Made by a program: the position numbers and the translations under genes. A stretch of DNA of 8,441 bases from an uncultured Clostridia bacterium (GTDB taxonomy: Bacteria; Bacillota; Clostridia; Christensenellales; Borkfalkiaceae), in contig CALWBJ010000122.1 of assembly GCA_944376035.1 (NCBI GenBank), forward strand, positions 1-8,441, written 5' to 3'. Below the pieces are notes generated by a model. The model ran no database searches. It was given only the letters and a program-made list of their open reading frames with translations, and was not told where the DNA came from. Of the stretch, positions 6,382 to 8,441 are shown piece after piece. The first letter of the stretch is position 1, and every line of letters begins with the position of its first letter.

Positions 6382-6423
6382 TCCGTTGCCGCATTGCAGG
6401 AAATAAAATATTTTGCTTTTTTT
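6373..6423 (+). terminator. Hairpin over the dehydrogenase stop codon, then a T-run
   Basis: ATGCGGTAA (6373-6381) pairs with TTGCCGCAT (6386-6394), nine pairs with one G-U, closed by a TCCG loop, so the stop codon lies inside the stem. A second weak stem, GCAGGA (6396-6401) with TTTTGC (6411-6416), is followed directly by seven T's. Together they plausibly end the operon transcript or protect its 3' end; as a terminator it is weaker than the one at 6727. Confidence 0.45.
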
Positions 6424-6483
6424 AATTTGATTTACGACGTTTAACAGTCTTTCGCAAAATTCATACGCTTATGTATAAGCCGA

Positions 6484-6666
6484 GTGTTTATTTTCGGCAA
6501 ATCACTCTACTTCGATTCAGAAAAACCGAATGGCGTCATGCAAGCGGCAAAGTGCGCACGAAGCGGAACGGAGCAACAGGCGAAAAGACTGTCTACAAGT
6601 AAAGTAAGATATGAATACGTAACGAATTACGGAGATCTTCTTTCTAAAATGAACGGAGTAGGATAA
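6484..6666 (+). CDS. Doubtful 60-codon open frame, unrecognised
   Basis: GTG start with no ribosome-binding site; the frame is actually open from 6445 and ends TAA at 6664-6666. The peptide (ending TNYGDLLSKMNGVG) is basic in the middle, has no membrane segment or signal peptide and matches nothing I know. The only support is the strong terminator 60 bases downstream and the locally different composition. It may be the 3' remnant of a larger gene or simply chance. Confidence 0.18.
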   Translation: MFIFGKSLYFDSEKPNGVMQAAKCARSGTEQQAKRLSTSKVRYEYVTNYGDLLSKMNGVG

Positions 6667-6726
6667 TGCATTTTTTTATAACTGAATTGGCGTATTCTTG
6701 TCTTTGACAAGTTACTTTATGTGAGA

Positions 6727-6768
6727 AACGCAGGCAGAACTTTATCGGTTCGCTTGCGTTTTTTTATT
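6727..6768 (+). terminator. Strong intrinsic terminator
   Basis: AACGCAGGC-A-GAAC (6727-6740) pairs with GTTCGCTTGCGTT (6748-6760), 13 pairs including one G-U and a bulged A6736, with loop TTTATCG, followed by a run of T's to 6765. Orientation favours the plus strand. It ends whatever transcript crosses from the dehydrogenase side and insulates the convergent AraC gene. Confidence 0.85.
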
Positions 6769-6910
6769 TGTACTCACTTACAACTATTCCTTAGTATTAA
6801 ATAAGTCTTCTATAATGTTCCAAACATTTTAAAGTGCGGTTTTTATTCGTTATTTTGTCTTATATTGTTTAATTAAATATGTTCATTGAATAAATTTTTT
6901 GTAAATATTA

Positions 6911-7765
6911 TTACTTCCTGTATTTGGCGGGAGTTACCCCGTATTTTTGTTTAAATATTTTGTTAAAATAGCTTAAACTTTCAATTCCTATTTGTTGGGT
7001 TATTTCAGTTAAATTAAGATTGGTGCTTTTCAGAAATATTGCCGCGTTCTTTAATCTCAAATTTGTAATGTATTCCGATAGTGTCTGATTGGTGTGTTTT
7101 TTGAATAATCTGCATAAATATTGTCTGCTGTAATTCAGGCTTTTAACCAAGTGAGGTATGCCTGCACGTAAATTTGTTTGCAGAGAAAGATGGTCTATAA
7201 TTCGTCTTATTACCGGCGAAAGCGTGTTTGAATTATCGGTTGAATTGTTAAAAAACTCGCCGACAATAGCACTTATTATTGTTTTCAATTTTGGTTTATA
7301 CAATTTTTCATCTTGTGTTATATTAGTGTTTAACAAATTAAATAATTGTTCATAGTGGGATATAGTATTGACATTCAGATGCGTTTTAACGGGAAATTGA
7401 TAATTATAATTTTGACCGTCGTTGGCAAATTCTAAAATAGATTTCATTAGGCACTTGCCTATCCCTATATCTCTATGAATACAAACGGTATCTTTATTGC
7501 GCAGAAAACTATGAACATCATCGGGTTTGAGTAAAAAAGCGTCTCCTTCTTCAAGTTGTTCTTCTATTCCGTTACAGATATGAGTGATTTTACCGCAAGC
7601 AATGTAAAATATCTCGAAATAATCATGACAGTGATAATAATCGTCATATTGCTCGGAGAGAGCAAAAAACACTTCTAAGCCGGGAGGAAAGAAAAAAAGG
7701 TTTTTGTAGGTTTTTTCACCGATTTTTATAAGGTGCGCCGAATTTTCAATAATTTTATCATTCAT
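6911..7765 (-). CDS. AraC-family transcriptional regulator with cupin sensor domain
   Basis: A 284-residue cytoplasmic regulator of the two-domain AraC type. The N-terminal cupin-like sugar-sensing half spans about residues 29-110, with HCHDYFEIFYIACGK (45-59) and GDAFLLKPDDVHSF (74-87). The C-terminal double helix-turn-helix spans about 185-284: first helix pair around IPHLVKSLNYSRQYLCRLFK (203-222), second around LTEITQQIGIESLSYFNKIF (252-271), ending in the family signature YGVTPAKYRK. The start at 7765 is the only plausible one; the next Met is residue 107. No ribosome-binding site precedes it, and the promoter sits so close that the message should be leaderless. It is divergent from a secreted-protein gene 241 bases away, which it may regulate, as AraC-type proteins often do with neighbouring carbohydrate-use genes. 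Confidence 0.93.
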   Translation of the reverse strand: MNDKIIENSAHLIKIGEKTYKNLFFFPPGLEVFFALSEQYDDYYHCHDYFEIFYIACGKITHICNGIEEQLEEGDAFLLKPDDVHSFLRNKDTVCIHRDIGIGKCLMKSILEFANDGQNYNYQFPVKTHLNVNTISHYEQLFNLLNTNITQDEKLYKPKLKTIISAIVGEFFNNSTDNSNTLSPVIRRIIDHLSLQTNLRAGIPHLVKSLNYSRQYLCRLFKKHTNQTLSEYITNLRLKNAAIFLKSTNLNLTEITQQIGIESLSYFNKIFKQKYGVTPAKYRK

Positions 7766-7772
7766 AAAAATT

Positions 7773-7800
7773 ATTATATTACAAAAAAAAATTATGTCAA
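7773..7800 (-). promoter_or_regulatory. Perfect consensus promoter of the AraC gene, predicting a leaderless mRNA
   Basis: Read on the minus strand: TTGACA (7800-7795), 16 bases, TATAAT (7778-7773), both hexamers exact. The start codon's A is at 7765, only seven bases past the -10, so transcription should begin at or within a base or two of the ATG. No Shine-Dalgarno sequence could fit. Confidence 0.85.
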
Positions 7801-7854
7801 GTTAAATCAGAGTAAAAAGGTTACAATAGAGCATTTTTTGTGCTTGTTTAGGTA

Positions 7855-7883
7855 TTGAAACAGCATATTTTGAATGTTATAAT
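7855..7883 (+). promoter_or_regulatory. Promoter of the secreted-protein gene
   Basis: TTGAAA (7855-7860), a 17-base spacer and TATAAT (7878-7883) form a strong sigma-A promoter. Transcription should start near 7890, giving a leader of about 117 bases. The 54 bases between this and the divergent AraC promoter (7801-7854) are where a shared regulator would bind, though no clear repeat is seen there. Confidence 0.75.
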
Positions 7884-8006
7884 GATGTCGAAATTTGAGT
7901 CTGAGAGCGTAAAAAGTATACTCGTTTAATAAGCAAAAGAGGATTTTTGTGTATATTTTATATATAAATTTCTATCATAAAAAAATATTTGATTCAGGAG
8001 TAAATT

Positions 8007-8441
8007 ATGAGAAAACGGATTTTTTCAATGCTTGTAACGATGTTGGCGGTATGTTTTTGCAGTCTGATAACAGCGTTGCTCGGGGCAAACGCTGTTATCG
8101 CGGGTGCGGCAACCGAAAAGGTATATACACCGACAAGAATTTCGCTGGCGGCCGCGTCTAATCAAACGGGTATATATCTGGAACTGATCGGCGGCAATCA
8201 CGGCATGGGTGATTACTGGACGGGAATAGACATGAAAGCAATTCACACAGATATGACCTTTAACGGTGAAGACGTTTCCGTCAAGGTCGGAGACAAGTAT
8301 AAATACGATATAAGGTGCGTTGGGGCAAGTTCTCAATATATCTGGATCGGTTCTCCGAATATGGACGGTCAAGGCAACTTAACCGAGTTTACCGTCGGAA
8401 CGGTTATAGTGGTAAAAAAGGGAAAAAACTTTTCTAATCCG
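8007..8441 (+). CDS. Secreted protein, N-terminal 145 residues (runs off the window)
   Basis: The frame is open from ATG 8007 to the last base. AGGAG (7996-8000), six bases upstream, fixes the start and excludes an earlier GTG at 7949 in another frame. It begins with a clear signal peptide: basic MRKR, a long hydrophobic stretch to about residue 31, and Ala-rich cleavage candidates after residues 29, 34 or 35. A Cys pair (16, 18) lies inside the hydrophobic core, not at a lipobox. The mature part is beta-rich and hydrophilic (LELIGGNHGMGDYWTGIDM, then alternating Val/Gly/Asp strands) and matches no domain I can name with certainty. It looks like the start of a large cell-surface or extracellular protein, perhaps a carbohydrate-active enzyme given the CBM-bearing fragment 6 kb away and the divergent AraC regulator. 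Confidence 0.88.
   Translation, partial: MRKRIFSMLVTMLAVCFCSLITALLGANAVIAGAATEKVYTPTRISLAAASNQTGIYLELIGGNHGMGDYWTGIDMKAIHTDMTFNGEDVSVKVGDKYKYDIRCVGASSQYIWIGSPNMDGQGNLTEFTVGTVIVVKKGKNFSNP

Larger units (their letters stand above)
6382..6910. other. 529-base intergenic region between dehydrogenase and AraC genes
   Basis: No recognisable gene is present. In order it holds the operon-end hairpins, a GCTTA/TAAGC stem-loop (6467-6480), an overlapping GCCGA/TCGGC stem (6479-6498) that shares two bases with it, a GC-richer purine-rich stretch (6530-6600), a strong plus-strand terminator (6727-6768), and an AT-rich part with a small AATGTT-CCA-AACATT hairpin (6814-6828). The middle may be the remains of a lost gene, since the strong terminator has no convincing gene before it. 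Confidence 0.5.

Noticed and set aside
8025..8372. 115-codon minus-strand open frame at the right end
   Set aside because: Antisense to the signal-peptide gene, which has a good ribosome-binding site, promoter and signal sequence; the antisense frame has none of these.
1..8441. CRISPR array, tRNA, rRNA or toxin-antitoxin pair
   Set aside because: No regularly spaced repeats, no cloverleaf or rRNA-like sequence and no paired small genes were seen on either strand.

Overview
The window looks like a low-GC Firmicutes (Clostridia) chromosome or metagenome contig. The base composition is AT-rich (about 40% GC by eye). Shine-Dalgarno sites are strong AGGAG-type, promoters are near-consensus sigma-A, terminators are U-tract hairpins, and the gene families (RpiR, GatY-type aldolase, SorE-type dehydrogenase, AraC with a cupin domain, multi-CBM surface enzymes) are common in gut Clostridia. 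No genus can be named from the sequence.

Layout. Positions 1-140 are a junction: a perfect 26-bp palindrome, a second hairpin, and what looks like one terminus of an IS256-family insertion sequence. At about 140-155 this runs abruptly into the middle of a surface polysaccharide-degrading protein (137-1834). That frame has three carbohydrate-binding beta-sandwich modules and the start of an alpha-L-rhamnosidase-type N-terminal domain. It lacks a proper start, a signal peptide and a catalytic domain, so it reads as a fragment broken at both ends.

Positions 1971-6381 hold a sugar-phosphate cassette, all on the plus strand: an RpiR/SIS regulator (2033-2785) with its own strong promoter and terminator, a PfkB-family hexose-phosphate kinase (3209-4135), a class II ketose-bisphosphate aldolase (4150-4998) and a SorE-like zinc dehydrogenase (5119-6381). 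The likely logic is that the dehydrogenase interconverts a hexitol phosphate and a ketohexose phosphate, the kinase makes the 1,6-bisphosphate, and the aldolase splits it to triose phosphates. The SIS domain of the regulator would sense a sugar phosphate. The gene set resembles tagatose- and sorbose-type pathways, but no PTS transporter is in the window. A 423-base gap between regulator and kinase contains a GC-richer stretch that can fold into a multi-helix RNA.

Positions 6382-6910 are mostly non-coding: a hairpin over the dehydrogenase stop codon, one doubtful 60-codon frame and a strong intrinsic terminator. An AraC-family regulator (7765-6911, minus strand) has a perfect TTGACA/TATAAT promoter so close to its ATG that the mRNA is predicted to be essentially leaderless. 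It is divergent from a secreted protein (8007 onward) that runs off the window and has its own strong promoter.
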